Assembly: GCF_003591175.1 (NCBI RefSeq)
Contig: NZ_QYYG01000006.1
Coordinates: 233,379 to 297,378 of the forward strand
Source: Serratia inhibens
Lineage (GTDB): Bacteria > Pseudomonadota > Gammaproteobacteria > Enterobacterales > Enterobacteriaceae
Direction: 5' to 3'
DNA length: 64,000 nucleotides
The notes beneath the pieces are model-generated. The model did not search any database and had not been told where the DNA came from. It was given only the letters and a program-made list of their open reading frames with translations. The position numbers and the translations under genes were made by a program. Shown in pieces: positions 26,434 to 37,242 of the stretch; within the stretch, counting starts at the first letter, position 1, and every line of letters begins with the position of its first letter.

Positions 26434-27300
26434 ATGCGTTGGCAAGGGCGTCGGGAAAGTGACAATGTTGAGGATCGTCGCGGGCAGTCTTCAGGTCTGG
26501 GTGGCGGCGGGGGTTTTCGCGCGCCAGTCGGCGGCAAAGGCGGCATCGTCATTCTGGTGGTGGTGCTGGTGGCCGGCTATTACGGCATCGATCTCTCACC
26601 GCTGTTGAACGGCGGTGACGTGAGTCCGCAAACTCAACAACAGAGTGCCAGCATCAGTCCAAAAGACGATGAGTTGGCCAAATTTACCTCGGTGGTGCTG
26701 GCTTCTACCGAAGATAACTGGAAAGAAGTTTTCCAGCGTATGGGCAAAACCTATCAACCGCCCAAGCTGGTGATGTATCGCGGCGTGACTCGCACCAACT
26801 GCGGTACCGGTCAGTCGGCGATGGGGCCGTTCTATTGCCCGGGCGACAAAACGGTGTATATCGATCTGTCGTTCTACCAGGATATGAAAACCAAACTGGG
26901 CGCCGGTGGTGACTTTGCGCAGGCCTATGTAGTGGCGCACGAAGTCGGCCACCACGTGCAGAATCTGCTGGGCATTGAACCTAAAGTGCGTCAGATGCAA
27001 CAGGGCGCCAGCCAGGCTGAAGTGAACCGCCTGTCGGTTAAAATGGAACTGCAGGCGGACTGCTTTGCCGGCGTTTGGGGCAAATATGCCGAGAAACAGC
27101 AGATGCTGGAAGAGGGTGACTTGCAGGCGGCATTGAACGCCGCGCAGGCGATCGGCGACGACCGTTTGCAGCAGCAGGGCCAGGGGCGCGTAGTGCCGGA
27201 CAGCTTCACCCACGGTACCTCGCAACAGCGTTACACCTGGTTTAAACAGGGCTTCGACAGCGGCGATCCTAACACCTGCAACACCTTCGCATCCCGTTAA
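26434..27300 (+). CDS. ypfJ: YpfJ-type neutral zinc metallopeptidase
   Basis: 288 residues (E. coli 287). A short Arg-rich and Gly-rich N-terminus ([14 protein letters not shown]), one membrane helix at about 37-50, then a periplasmic-facing domain with the zinc motif HEVGHH (169-174) and a downstream E/D in [11 protein letters not shown]. Two Cys pairs (TNCGTG, FYCPGD) may form a disulfide. The family is annotated as putative neutral zinc metallopeptidase; substrates are unknown. It sits between purC and tmcA as in E. coli. Confidence 0.93.
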   Translation: MRWQGRRESDNVEDRRGQSSGLGGGGGFRAPVGGKGGIVILVVVLVAGYYGIDLSPLLNGGDVSPQTQQQSASISPKDDELAKFTSVVLASTEDNWKEVFQRMGKTYQPPKLVMYRGVTRTNCGTGQSAMGPFYCPGDKTVYIDLSFYQDMKTKLGAGGDFAQAYVVAHEVGHHVQNLLGIEPKVRQMQQGASQAEVNRLSVKMELQADCFAGVWGKYAEKQQMLEEGDLQAALNAAQAIGDDRLQQQGQGRVVPDSFTHGTSQQRYTWFKQGFDSGDPNTCNTFASR

Positions 27301-27308
27301 CATACCGT

Positions 27309-27335
27309 GCCGGAGCCTGACTCCGGCATTTTTTT
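27309..27335 (+). terminator. Terminator of ypfJ
   Basis: GCCGGAG-CCTGA-CTCCGGC then A and seven T, 8 bases after ypfJ. It lies upstream of the true tmcA start and argues against a longer tmcA frame beginning at GTG 27307. Confidence 0.9.
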
Positions 27336-27351
27336 AGGCAGGAACACAGCC

Positions 27352-29364
27352 TTGTTACAGGCAATGCAACAACTTATGCAACAGCAGGGCATCAGGCGCT
27401 TGATGGTGCTCAGCGGCGAACCGCAATGGTGCCGCCAACAGGCGCAGCAGCTGGCTGCAAGCCTGGCGGGCGACTGGCCGTGGGTGGGGGAAAACCCGCC
27501 GGCCGGCCTGCAAGCTTTGGCGAGCGGTGCGGTGCGAACTCTGCTGGGGCAAGAGCGGCTGCATGCGGTGTTTGACGCGACAACGGCCCTGGATGTTGAA
27601 GCCCTGGCGGCGCTGGCGGGTACGCTGCGCGCCGGCAGTTGGCTGTTGTTACTGACGCCATCCTGGCGCCAGTGGCATCAGCAGCCGGACGCCGACAGCC
27701 TGCGCTGGAGCGATTGCCCTCAACCGATCACCACCCCGCATTTTATCCATCATCTGCAACGCCACCTGGCGGCGGACATCGAAGTCACGCTCTGGCGACA
27801 GGGCGAGACGCTTGAGTTGGCGGCGTTGCCGGAGCGCCCGCCTTGGCAGGCGCCCGATGGCCACCCCACTGCCGAACAACAAAGGCTGCTGGAACAACTG
27901 CTGAATGCCTCGGCGGGTGTCTGGGTGCTGACCGCGGCACGTGGCCGCGGCAAGTCGACGCTGGCAGGTATGCTGGTGGCGAACACGTCGCTAACCTGCT
28001 GGATTACCGGACCGAGCCGTGCCGCCACCGAAGTCGCCGGCGAATGGGCGCAGGGGCGAGCGCAGTTCTGGGCACCGGACGCGCTGCTTGCCCATTGCCG
28101 CGAACATGACGTCAGTAATCTGGGCTGGTTGCTGGTGGATGAAGCGGCGGCTATTCCTGGCCCACTGTTGCAACAATTGGTCAGTTATTTCCCTCGTGTA
28201 TTGCTGACTACCACCGTGCAGGGTTATGAAGGTACCGGCCGGGGGTTTTTGCTGAAGTTCTGCGCCGGTTTACCTTCGTTCCGGCCGTTAGGATTGCGGC
28301 AACCCATGCGCTGGGCTGAAGGCGATGCGCTGGAGCGGGTGATAGATAATGCTCTGTTGTTCAACGAACAACCGGAATGGCGGGCGACCGATCAGGCCGC
28401 TCGTTTCTGCCTGGTCGAACAGAGCGCGCTGTGCGCCGATCCCCAAGGATTGGCGCGTTTCTACGCTCTGCTGAGCAGCGCCCATTACCGCACCTCGCCA
28501 CTCGATTTACGGCGGCTGATGGATGCGCCCGGCATGCACTTTGGCGTGGCGCAGGTGGAAGAAGAAGTGGTTGGCGCGCTGTGGCTGGTGGATGAAGGGG
28601 GGCTGAGCGCCGAACTGGCGCATGAGGTCTGGGCGGGGCGACGGCGGCCGCGCGGCAACCTGGTGGCTCAGTCGCTGGCGGCGCATGGTGGCCAGTGGTG
28701 GGCACCGACGCTGCGTTCGCGCCGTATTACCCGCATTGCGGTACTGCCCGCCTTGCGCCAACAGGGCATTGCCCGCAGCCTGATCGCGCAACAACGCCAA
28801 CAGGCACAGGGGCTGGATTTCCTTTCGGTCAGTTTTGGCTACACCGAACCGCTGTGGCGCTTTTGGCAATCCTGCGGTTTTGAACTGGTGCGTATCGGCA
28901 GCAAGACGGAGGCCAGCAGCGGCTGCTATACCGCAATGGCCATCCTGGCGTTGAGCGAACAGGGGGAAGCGCTGCGGTATGCGGCGCATAAGCACCTGGC
29001 GCGCGATTGGCGCTGGTTGCAGCAACGGGTCGATCTGCAACTGGAGATCACCGGCGATGACGGCGATACGCAGCTTAGTGAAGACGACTGGCGTGAACTG
29101 GCCGGGTTTTCCTTCGCCCATCGGCCGCTGGAGGCCAGCCTGGGTGCGCTGCAACGTTTGTTGTTGGCAAGCGGTCTGCCGCTACCCGCGCTGCGCGGGC
29201 ATCTGCAACAGCAAAGGACGACGGCAGACTGCGTGACGCAGTTTGGCCTTAGCGGCCAAAAAGCCTTGCTGCGGCACTGGCGGCTGGAGGCGGCGCAGGC
29301 GCTCGAACAGTTGGATGCGCAGCACTGCCTGCGTTGGCGCAACTGGGCGCAGTCATTGCAATAA
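27352..29364 (+). CDS. tmcA: tRNA(Met) cytidine acetyltransferase TmcA (TTG start)
   Basis: Makes N4-acetylcytidine at the wobble position of elongator tRNA-Met using acetyl-CoA and ATP. TTG 27352 gives 670 residues (E. coli 671) and has AGGCAGGA eight bases upstream. An in-frame GTG at 27307 lies at the terminator hairpin and is unlikely. Domains: N-terminal DUF1726 ([10 protein letters not shown]), an RNA-helicase-like ATPase with Walker [11 protein letters not shown] and [14 protein letters not shown], a GNAT fold ([20 protein letters not shown]) and a C-terminal tRNA-binding part. Confidence 0.94.
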   Translation: MLQAMQQLMQQQGIRRLMVLSGEPQWCRQQAQQLAASLAGDWPWVGENPPAGLQALASGAVRTLLGQERLHAVFDATTALDVEALAALAGTLRAGSWLLLLTPSWRQWHQQPDADSLRWSDCPQPITTPHFIHHLQRHLAADIEVTLWRQGETLELAALPERPPWQAPDGHPTAEQQRLLEQLLNASAGVWVLTAARGRGKSTLAGMLVANTSLTCWITGPSRAATEVAGEWAQGRAQFWAPDALLAHCREHDVSNLGWLLVDEAAAIPGPLLQQLVSYFPRVLLTTTVQGYEGTGRGFLLKFCAGLPSFRPLGLRQPMRWAEGDALERVIDNALLFNEQPEWRATDQAARFCLVEQSALCADPQGLARFYALLSSAHYRTSPLDLRRLMDAPGMHFGVAQVEEEVVGALWLVDEGGLSAELAHEVWAGRRRPRGNLVAQSLAAHGGQWWAPTLRSRRITRIAVLPALRQQGIARSLIAQQRQQAQGLDFLSVSFGYTEPLWRFWQSCGFELVRIGSKTEASSGCYTAMAILALSEQGEALRYAAHKHLARDWRWLQQRVDLQLEITGDDGDTQLSEDDWRELAGFSFAHRPLEASLGALQRLLLASGLPLPALRGHLQQQRTTADCVTQFGLSGQKALLRHWRLEAAQALEQLDAQHCLRWRNWAQSLQ

Positions 29365-29475
29365 ATCGACAATGTTGTTCAATAAAACCCGATTTTCCTG
29401 ATTTCTCGGCGGCGTATAGTAGACGCCAACGGCCCGGCACCCCCGGGCGATATCCGATGAAGACGAGGAGTCACC

Positions 29476-30165
29476 ATGAAACATGAGCATTTCGTTGTCC
29501 AAAGCCCGGCAACACCGGCGGTGCAGCTGATCTTGCTGTTTCACGGTGTCGGCGATAACCCGGTGGCAATGGGCGAGATCGGAAGCTACTTCGCCAAAGA
29601 TTTCCCGCAGGCGCAGGTCGTCAGTATCGGCGGCCCGGCGGCTTTCGATAACGGCAACGGTCGTCAATGGTTCTCGGTGCAGGGCGTGACCGAAGAGAAC
29701 CGCGCCGAGCGCATTGCACAGGTGATGCCGCAGTTCGTCGAAACCGTGCGCTACTGGCAACAGCAGAGCGGCGTCGGTTACGCCGGTACCGCATTGGTCG
29801 GTTTTTCTCAGGGATCGATCATGGCGCTGGAAGCCTTGAAAGCGGAAGCTAAACTGGCCGGCCGCGTGGTGGCCTTCAGCGGGCGCTTTGCCAGCCTGCC
29901 GGAGCAAGCTTTCGGCGAAAGCGTCGTGCATTTGATCCACGGCGAAGAAGATGCGGTGATCACGGTGCAGCACGCCAAAGCGGCGGCGGAACGGTTGCAG
30001 GCCGTCGGCGTGGATTTCACGCTGGACGTGGAGCAGGGCGTCGGGCACGGCATCAATCAAGGCATGATGAATAATGCCCTTGAGCGGTTGCACTACTACG
30101 TACCTCAGCGCTACTGGGATGAAGCGCTGTTTGGCAAACGCGGCGATTTGATCGCCTTTCGATAA
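29476..30165 (+). CDS. ypfH: Alpha/beta-hydrolase esterase YpfH
   Basis: 229 residues of the phospholipase/carboxylesterase family. The oxyanion segment is LLFHGVGDNP, the nucleophile is Ser 111 in GFSQGS, and the Asp (GEEDAVI) and His (GVGHGI) of the triad follow in order. E. coli YpfH has esterase activity on short acyl esters; its cell role is unknown. GACGAGGAG precedes the ATG. In E. coli ypfN comes next; here a 7-kb cluster is inserted. Confidence 0.93.
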   Translation: MKHEHFVVQSPATPAVQLILLFHGVGDNPVAMGEIGSYFAKDFPQAQVVSIGGPAAFDNGNGRQWFSVQGVTEENRAERIAQVMPQFVETVRYWQQQSGVGYAGTALVGFSQGSIMALEALKAEAKLAGRVVAFSGRFASLPEQAFGESVVHLIHGEEDAVITVQHAKAAAERLQAVGVDFTLDVEQGVGHGINQGMMNNALERLHYYVPQRYWDEALFGKRGDLIAFR

Positions 30166-30202
30166 TATTCCCCTGACGGGCGCGGCTATGCTGCGCCCGC
30201 TG

Positions 30203-31129
30203 TCATTGCGGCATCACCGTAACCTTAACGTCCAACCGGTGAGCGCCCCCGCCAAAAATAATGCCGTGCATCGGGCTGACATCACCGAAATCGCGGCCCC
30301 AGGCCACGGTAATGTGCTGGGTATCGGCCAACACATTGTTGGTCGGATCGATATCTACCCAGCCATAGGGCGGACAATACACCGACACCCAGGCGTGAGA
30401 AGCATCCGCGCCAATCATTCGCTCCTCCCCCGGCGGCGGCTGCGTGAGGATATAGCCGCTGACATAGCGTGCCGCCAACCCCAGCGAACGCAGGCAGGCA
30501 ATTTGCAGGTGAGCAAAGTCCTGACAAACCCCTTTCTTCTCCTGCAACAGGGTTTCTACCGGCGTGGCGATGGTGGTGGCCGTCGGATCAAAGGTAAAGT
30601 CGTTGAAAATGCGCCCGGTAAAATCCAGCAACGCCGACAGCAGCGGCCGCTCAGGGGTAAAGCTCGGCAGGGCGTAGTGGCTCAGTGCGTTATCGATGGG
30701 AATAAAAGTGGAAGGAAACAGGTATTGAATGGGGTCCAGCACTTCGGTTCCCCCGTTGGCCAACTGTTGGCGTACCCGCTCCCAAGACAGGCTGTTTTCC
30801 GCCACCCACTGTGCGGCGTGCGGCAAGACCAGCACCTGCGAATCCACCCGCACGCTCAGTCGGGTATGCGGCGTTCGCAGGGCGAATTGCACCAGGTGGT
30901 TGCCATAAAAATCATCCAGTTCGAACCACTCCTCGGGCTGTGGATCCACCTGGATCCGCGAAGCGTGGCACTGTTGCCAGGCCAGATTGCGCGGCGACAG
31001 CCGCAGCAACTGGCGCGAATGCGGCACCGGCAGGCTGTATTGGTATTCGGTCACGTGGCTGACGCTATAGCGGCATCCGCCGGTGGGCACAAGGGATTGG
31101 CCGGCAGTTTGAGTTTGGCTCTGGCTCAT
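30203..31129 (-). CDS. Transglutaminase-like protein of the ATP-grasp cluster
   Basis: 308 residues, no signal peptide. An N-terminal beta domain (YSVSHVTEYQYSLPVPHSRQLLRLSPRN) is followed by a transglutaminase-like core with Cys in KKGVCQDFAHLQ, His in DASHAWVSVYCP and Asp in GWVDIDPTN. Papain-fold enzymes of this type act as peptidases or amidases. It is the last gene of a three-gene operon, overlapping the ATP-grasp gene by 4 bases (ATGA). In such clusters it is predicted to hydrolyse or process the peptide made by the ATP-grasp protein (comparative-genomics prediction, not shown experimentally). Confidence 0.88.
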   Translation of the reverse strand: MSQSQTQTAGQSLVPTGGCRYSVSHVTEYQYSLPVPHSRQLLRLSPRNLAWQQCHASRIQVDPQPEEWFELDDFYGNHLVQFALRTPHTRLSVRVDSQVLVLPHAAQWVAENSLSWERVRQQLANGGTEVLDPIQYLFPSTFIPIDNALSHYALPSFTPERPLLSALLDFTGRIFNDFTFDPTATTIATPVETLLQEKKGVCQDFAHLQIACLRSLGLAARYVSGYILTQPPPGEERMIGADASHAWVSVYCPPYGWVDIDPTNNVLADTQHITVAWGRDFGDVSPMHGIIFGGGAHRLDVKVTVMPQ

Positions 31130-33642
31130 TCGTCGTTTCCCGTACTGTAGTGGGGGCCATGATTGAAGAAGCGCAGGCTAATCTGATCGGACAGCCGGTC
31201 CAGCGCCAGTTGCAACTGCGACACCGATTCTGACAAGGGTTGCGGGCCTCCGGCAAACCCGGCATGACCCAGGTCGGCAATTTTCTCCGGCAGATCGAAA
31301 ATGGCCTGTTCGGTAAAAGGCCCGAACTGGTCGGTCAGTTTTTTCAGGTATTCCACCAGCCCCTTCAGCAGGAACATCACCGAGCGCGGGTTCTCCGGGC
31401 TGGTCAACAACAGCGGCAGGGCCGTGGCCAGATCCGGCCGCTGCGGATAACTGGAGCGGTAGGTGATGGTGCTGTCGCACAACTCCAACCACCACTCCAG
31501 CCCGGCGTCGCGCACTTGGTCATCGTCCAGCACCAGCGTCAGCATATAGGTCACTTGCTGCAGGCGTTCCAGCCGCCGGCCAATACTGAGGAAGCGCCAG
31601 CCCATGTCACGCGTCATGCCGTCCAGCGCAAAACCGGAGAGCGCCATCATATGCCCGATCGCCTGATCGAGAAACGCCAGCGCCTCCGCCAGGTTCCAGC
31701 GCTGGGCCTGATGGCGCTGTTCCAGATCCTTGGCCAGTCGGTTGAGGATATGCCAGTTGTCCAGCGAAAGCCGCTCACGCAGTTGAAAACCGATACGCAG
31801 CAGTTGCTGCAAGGTGCCGGCAAACCCCTGTGGAATTTCCGGATTGAACAGCGCTTCCAACAGCAAAGTGTTCAACTGTTGCGGCGGCAGTTCTTCAAGC
31901 GGAGACTCTTCGTCGTTCGGCAACAGACCGTAGTGGAGGCAAAGCTGCATCACGGCTTTATGCTGCTGTTCGCTGCCTTCATCTTCGTCGAGCCGCAGGG
32001 TGAGGGTGGTGCGCAGCAGGCGAGCGATGTTGTCGCAGCGTTCGGTATAGCGGCCCAGCCAGAACAAGTTTTCAATCACCCGCGTCGACAGCGTGTGGCC
32101 GGTCGGCGGCAACTCTTGCGCCAGCACGCCGGGCCGCGGCGGTGGTGCGGAGGGCGGTGCCAGCACCCAGGTATCCTTGCTGCCGCCGCCCTGCTGCATG
32201 GTCACGATCTGGCGGCTGTTGGGGCCGGAGATGCGGGTCAAGCCGCCGGGCATCACCCGGTAGCCGTCTGGGGTGGCGACGGCAAAGACTCGCAGGCAGG
32301 TGGTATGGTTTTGTAACTGGTAGGGCGGGCGCGGGGACAGGCCCGGCGCCTGCGACAGGCCGATCAGCTCCTGGGCGACATAGTTGTAAGGGCGCGCGCG
32401 GATGCGTTCCTTTAGCTGAGCCAGCTCGGTGGCACTCAGATCGCCGGCGATGCAGGTCCTGATGCGCAACTGCGGGAAAGCGCCTTTGATAATCAGGTTA
32501 GGCAGGTTTTCCAGCACCGTTTCCCGCGCGGGGTTTTCACCGCACCACCAGGAAGCGACGGAAGGCAACAGCAGCGGCTGCCCGAGGATCTGCTGGCTGA
32601 GGTTTGGCAGAAAGCCGTACAGCGCACCGGTTTCAATCAGGCTGGAACCGAGCGCATTGGCGATCAGCACCTGACCTTCTCGTGCCGCCTGGATCAACCC
32701 CGGAATGCCCAGCGAAGAGTCGGGGCGCGCCTCCAGCGGATCGCAGAAATCATCATCCTGCCGCCGTAAAATCACATGCACGCGTTGCAGGCCGTCCAGG
32801 GTTTTCAGCCAGACGCGCCCCTGGGAAACCATCAGATCCTGGCCTTCCACCAGCGGGAACCCCAGATGCCGCGCCAGATAGGCATGCTCGAAATAGGTTT
32901 CATTGTAAGGGCCGGGGGTCAACACCACGATGTGCGGGGCTTCGCCATCACCGGCGGCGAACGGTGCCCAGTGGCGCAGGCTCTGTTGCAGCGTGCGGAA
33001 AAAGGTATTCAGCCGCTGCACCTTCAGATCCCTGAACTGTTCCGGGAAGGCGCGGGAAATCACCGTGCGGTTTTCCAGCGCGTAGCCGGCGCCGGAAGGG
33101 GCCTGGGCACGATCTGCCAGCGCCCACCAGCGGCCATCGGCGGAACGGGCCAGATCGACGGCGTACAGATGCAGATAAACGTTGCCCGGGCAGCGGATTC
33201 CGTGCGCCGGGCGCAGAAAACCGGCATGCCCATGCACCAGTGCAGGCGGCAGCAGGCCGTCGCGCAGCAGGGTCTGCTCACCGTACACGTCGGCCAGGAT
33301 GCGGTTCATCAGTTCCGCACGCTGGGCAATGCCGGATTCTATCTGCTGCCATTCGTCGTGGGGGATAATCTGCGGCAGCAGATCCAGTTCCCAGGGGCGT
33401 TTAACCCCTTGCGGATCGGCGTAGACGTTATAGGTGACGCCGTTTTCAAAAATCTGACGCGCCACGTGGTTGAGGCGGCTTTGCAGCTGTTCGTCCGGAT
33501 AGGCGGCCAGCTCGGCGGCAAAACGTTGCCAGTGCGGGCGAAAAATAGCCTCGCCGGCGAACAGCTCGTCATAGTGCGCTTGCGAGTGGCGATAGCGGGC
33601 AAAAAGTGATTGCGGCATAGGCTTTGCGTTCCCGTTTTCCAT
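31126..33642 (-). CDS. Circularly permuted ATP-grasp / alpha-E fusion protein
   Basis: 838 residues from ATG 33642, preferred for its AGGA ribosome site; an in-frame upstream extension adds only 14 residues. Residues ~1-480 are the circularly permuted type-2 ATP-grasp domain (GVKRPWELDLLPQIIPHDEW; HIVVLTPGPYNETYFEHAYLAR; VEGQDLMVSQGRVWLKT). Residues ~520-838 are the helical alpha-E domain (RVIENLFWLGRYTERCDNIARLLRTTLTLR). In many genomes these are two genes. It is predicted to form peptide bonds in an unknown small peptide. It is flanked by two transglutaminase-like genes. Confidence 0.88.
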   Translation of the reverse strand: MENGNAKPMPQSLFARYRHSQAHYDELFAGEAIFRPHWQRFAAELAAYPDEQLQSRLNHVARQIFENGVTYNVYADPQGVKRPWELDLLPQIIPHDEWQQIESGIAQRAELMNRILADVYGEQTLLRDGLLPPALVHGHAGFLRPAHGIRCPGNVYLHLYAVDLARSADGRWWALADRAQAPSGAGYALENRTVISRAFPEQFRDLKVQRLNTFFRTLQQSLRHWAPFAAGDGEAPHIVVLTPGPYNETYFEHAYLARHLGFPLVEGQDLMVSQGRVWLKTLDGLQRVHVILRRQDDDFCDPLEARPDSSLGIPGLIQAAREGQVLIANALGSSLIETGALYGFLPNLSQQILGQPLLLPSVASWWCGENPARETVLENLPNLIIKGAFPQLRIRTCIAGDLSATELAQLKERIRARPYNYVAQELIGLSQAPGLSPRPPYQLQNHTTCLRVFAVATPDGYRVMPGGLTRISGPNSRQIVTMQQGGGSKDTWVLAPPSAPPPRPGVLAQELPPTGHTLSTRVIENLFWLGRYTERCDNIARLLRTTLTLRLDEDEGSEQQHKAVMQLCLHYGLLPNDEESPLEELPPQQLNTLLLEALFNPEIPQGFAGTLQQLLRIGFQLRERLSLDNWHILNRLAKDLEQRHQAQRWNLAEALAFLDQAIGHMMALSGFALDGMTRDMGWRFLSIGRRLERLQQVTYMLTLVLDDDQVRDAGLEWWLELCDSTITYRSSYPQRPDLATALPLLLTSPENPRSVMFLLKGLVEYLKKLTDQFGPFTEQAIFDLPEKIADLGHAGFAGGPQPLSESVSQLQLALDRLSDQISLRFFNHGPHYSTGNDE

Positions 33643-33725
33643 GAGGTCCTGCGACGGCAGCTCCCTTGCGGCGCAGGCCGGCACCTTCCTGGTACCGACT
33701 TGCGCCCTCCTCAGTATCGACCCCC

Positions 33726-36700
33726 TTATTTCCAGCGCAAATCGAGCGTGAACGGGAAGTTCGGATTGCGCGTCTGGGGTTCGATGGTTAATTTTCCAGG
33801 CGTATGACCCATCTGCAAGAAACGCGCCAGCCTGCGGCCTTCGGCCTCATAGGCGTTGATCGGGTGGGTATCGTGGCTGCGTCCACCCGGATGGGCGACG
33901 TGGTACTGGCAGCCGCCCAGCGAACGTTGCATCCAGGTATCCACCAGTTCCACGGTCAGCGGCGCGTGCACGCCAATGGTGGGATGCAGGCTGGCTGCGG
34001 GTTGCCATGCCCGGTAGCGCACGGCACCGACCGCCTCGCCGACGTTGCCGGTGGGTTGCAGCGGCACCGGACGGCCATTGACGGTCACTTGATGGCGATC
34101 GTCATTAAACCCGGTGACCCTGATCTGCAGACGTTCGACGGATGAGTCAACATAGCGCACGGTTCCGCCGCTTGCACCTTCTTCGCCCATCACATGCCAG
34201 GGTTCCAGTGCATGGTCGATTTGCACCTGGACGCCGTCGGCGGAAAATTCGCCATGCTGCGGGAAGCGGAAGGCGAAGTGTGCGTCGAACCAGGTTGCTT
34301 CAAACGGGTAGCCAAATTCACGCAGTTCGGCGAGCACATCGTTAAAGTCCTGGCGCACAAAGTGCGGCAGCATGAAGCGATCGTGCAGTTCGGTACCCCA
34401 ACGGCGCAGCCGCTCCGGTTGATAGGGCTGCTGCCAAAAACGGGCCAGCAACGCCCGCAGCAATAGCTGTTGGGTGAGCGACATCCGGGCATGCGGCGGC
34501 ATTTCGAAAGCGCGCAGTTCCAGCAGCCCCAGACGGCCGCTTGGGCCATCCGGCGAATAGAGTTTGTCGATGCAGAACTCCGCCCGGTGGGTATTGCCGC
34601 TGGAGTCGATCAGCAGGTTGCGCAGCAGGCGGTCGATAAGCCAGGGTTGCGCCTCCTCGTCCGGCTCCGGGAAGCGGCTAAAGGCGATCTCCATTTCATA
34701 GACCGAATCGTTACGCGCCTCGTCAATGCGCGGTGCCTGGCTGGTCGGGCCGATAAACAGGCCGGAGAACAGATAGGAAAGCGACGGGTGGTTATGCCAA
34801 TAGCCGATCAGGCTGCGCAGCACGTCCGGGCGGCGCAGGAACGGGCTTTCCGCCGGGGTGGCGCCGCCCATCACCATATGGTTGCCGCCGCCGGTGCCGG
34901 TATGGCGGCCATCGATCATGAACTTTTCGGTGGTCAGGCGCGACTGGCGCGCGGCGTCGTACAGGAAGGTGGTCTGTTCCACCAGTTCGCCCCAACTGGC
35001 CGCCGGCTGAATGTTGACTTCGATGACGCCGGGATCGGGAGTGATGCGAAAACAGGTCAAACGCGGATCAGAAGGCGGCTCGTAGCCTTCCAGCACCACC
35101 GGAATGCCCAGCGACAGTGAAGTGGCCTCAATGGCCTCCACTACCTGCAGGTAATCTTCCAGCGTGCGCGTCGGTGGCATGAACAGATAAAGAATGCCGT
35201 TGCGCGGCTCGGCGCACAGCGCGGTACGGGCAATCCAGTCCGCGGACTGTTTTTGCTCCGGGCGCTGGGTTATCGGCTGAGGCCGGGCATTTTCGGCTGC
35301 AGATGAATGCGGTTGCAGCAGTTGCCGGTAGGCCGGCAGCGTCGGGAAAGGTTGATGCGGATCGGCGCTGTGAATGTAGGGATAGTCGCTTTTATGCACC
35401 CAGGGTTGAGAATCCAGCGGCAGGCGGTAACCCAGCGGTGAATCGCCCGGCAGCAGGTAGCAGTGCTCGCTGCGCAGGAACCAGGAACCGCTTTGCCACG
35501 GCTGGTTCTCTTCTCTGGCCAGCGGCAGAACATGGCCGATGATGGCCCCCAAACCTTGTTCAAACACCTTGTGCAACCGCGCTCGCTCCAGCGGATCTTC
35601 CAGCCGGGAATCCGACGGATCGACGTTGTCCGGCAGGCGCCGTTCGCGCCACAGGTAGTAGAGCGGGTCTTCATAAGCCGGGAAGATATGCTGGCCGGAA
35701 ACCTCCAGATACTGCGCGACGCGTTGCAGGAAATCCGCCGCCTGCCCGGCGGTGACTGCGGAAGGTTCGCGTTCGTCGGCAAACATGGCCGGATCGGCCA
35801 GCGGCTCGCCGTCCCTGCGCCAGAAACAGTTGAGCGACCAGCGCGGCAGTTGCTCGCCGGGATACCATTTGCCCTGGCCAAAATGCACCAGCCCGGCGGG
35901 GGCGTAGCGCTCGCGCATGCGCAGGAACAAGTCGGCGGCGCGCAGGCGCTTGGTTGGCCCCAGCGCGTCGGTATTCCATTCATCACCGTCAGGATCGTCG
36001 ACGGCGACGAACGTCGGCTCGCCGCCCATCGTCAGATGAACGCCGTTGGCCTGCAAGTCGCTGTCAATCCGATAACCGAGCGCATCGATCGCCTGCCATT
36101 GTTCCTCGCTGTAGGGCCTGGTCACGCGCGGCACTTCGTCCACGCGGGCGACCGCCATCAGGTGTTCAAATTCGCATTCGCACTCATCAACTGCGCCGCT
36201 GATTGGGGCGGCACTGGAAGGTTCCGGCGTGCAGGCCAGCGGGATGTGCCCTTCACCGGCAAACAACCCGGAAGTGGGATCCAGGCCAATCCAGCCGGCG
36301 CCGGGCAGGTAAACCTCGGTCCAGGCGTGCAGATCGGTGAAGTCTTCCTCCGGCCCCGACGGTCCATCCAGCGATTTGACGTCCGGCGTCAGCTGAATCA
36401 GATAACCGGACACGAAGCGCGCGGCCAGCCCGAGGTTGCGCAGGATCTGCACCAGCAGCCAGGCGGAATCGCGGCAGGAGCCGCTGCGCAGGGTCAGCGT
36501 CTCTTCCGGCGTCTGCACGCCCGGCTCCATGCGGATGGTGTAACCGATGTGTTGCTGCAACTGCTGGTTGATCGCCACCAGGAATTCCGCGCTGCGCCGG
36601 GCTTCATCGGGGATACCGCTCAGGTAGCTTTCCAGCTCCGGGGTGAGCGGTTGGCAGTGCAGATAAGGCGCCAGCTCGATTTTTTGCTCTTCCGAATAGC

Positions 36701-37013
36701 AAAAGGGAATATGTTCCGCCTGTGGCTCCAGGAAGAAATCGAAGGGGTTAATCACCGACATCTCAACCCGCATATCCACTTCCACGCGGAAGTGGTCGGT
36801 TTTTTCCGGGAACACCAGCCTGGCCAGGTAATTGCCGTTAGGATCCTGCTGCCAGTTGATAAAGTGGTTTTCCGGGGTCACTTTCAGTGAATAGGCCAGA
36901 ACAGAGGTGCGGCTGTGCGCGGCAGGGCGCAGGCGTATGACTTGGGGACCCAGGTTGATGCGTCGGTCGTAGCGGTATTCGGTAACGTGGTTTAGCGCAA
37001 TATTAATAGCCAT
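33726..37013 (-). CDS. Transglutaminase/DUF2126 protein
   Basis: 1095 residues, first gene of the three-gene operon. Residues ~1-290 are a transglutaminase-like domain with Cys (RSGSCRDSAWLLVQ), His (DLHAWTEVYLPGAGW) and Asp (IGLDPTSGLFAGEGH). The remaining ~800 residues are DUF2126, a domain related to glutamine-synthetase/COOH-NH2 ligase folds (GEPTFVAVDDPDGDEWN; GGGNHMVMGGATP; CIDKLYSPDGPSGRLGLLELRAFEMPPH). It may therefore be a second amide-bond-forming activity. The product is unknown. No transport or regulatory gene is attached. Confidence 0.88.
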   Translation of the reverse strand: MAINIALNHVTEYRYDRRINLGPQVIRLRPAAHSRTSVLAYSLKVTPENHFINWQQDPNGNYLARLVFPEKTDHFRVEVDMRVEMSVINPFDFFLEPQAEHIPFCYSEEQKIELAPYLHCQPLTPELESYLSGIPDEARRSAEFLVAINQQLQQHIGYTIRMEPGVQTPEETLTLRSGSCRDSAWLLVQILRNLGLAARFVSGYLIQLTPDVKSLDGPSGPEEDFTDLHAWTEVYLPGAGWIGLDPTSGLFAGEGHIPLACTPEPSSAAPISGAVDECECEFEHLMAVARVDEVPRVTRPYSEEQWQAIDALGYRIDSDLQANGVHLTMGGEPTFVAVDDPDGDEWNTDALGPTKRLRAADLFLRMRERYAPAGLVHFGQGKWYPGEQLPRWSLNCFWRRDGEPLADPAMFADEREPSAVTAGQAADFLQRVAQYLEVSGQHIFPAYEDPLYYLWRERRLPDNVDPSDSRLEDPLERARLHKVFEQGLGAIIGHVLPLAREENQPWQSGSWFLRSEHCYLLPGDSPLGYRLPLDSQPWVHKSDYPYIHSADPHQPFPTLPAYRQLLQPHSSAAENARPQPITQRPEQKQSADWIARTALCAEPRNGILYLFMPPTRTLEDYLQVVEAIEATSLSLGIPVVLEGYEPPSDPRLTCFRITPDPGVIEVNIQPAASWGELVEQTTFLYDAARQSRLTTEKFMIDGRHTGTGGGNHMVMGGATPAESPFLRRPDVLRSLIGYWHNHPSLSYLFSGLFIGPTSQAPRIDEARNDSVYEMEIAFSRFPEPDEEAQPWLIDRLLRNLLIDSSGNTHRAEFCIDKLYSPDGPSGRLGLLELRAFEMPPHARMSLTQQLLLRALLARFWQQPYQPERLRRWGTELHDRFMLPHFVRQDFNDVLAELREFGYPFEATWFDAHFAFRFPQHGEFSADGVQVQIDHALEPWHVMGEEGASGGTVRYVDSSVERLQIRVTGFNDDRHQVTVNGRPVPLQPTGNVGEAVGAVRYRAWQPAASLHPTIGVHAPLTVELVDTWMQRSLGGCQYHVAHPGGRSHDTHPINAYEAEGRRLARFLQMGHTPGKLTIEPQTRNPNFPFTLDLRWK

Positions 37014-37242
37014 AAGCTCGAGCCTCAGAATAGGAGAATCTGAAATCGGGTCACATCAGTCTGCTGATGCCATGCTGTAGCCGTTACCGTGGAGGGTGGT
37101 GCTTTGGTTAACCCCCGTCTGTATTCAGACCGTTTTACCTGCTGGGAGTGTGATGATCATCACGTTAACCAATTAGGGTTAAATCTAGAGGCAATTTTTT
37201 GAGAAGTCGATTCTTTTTTCTGCGGGAAGAGGGGGAAATGAA

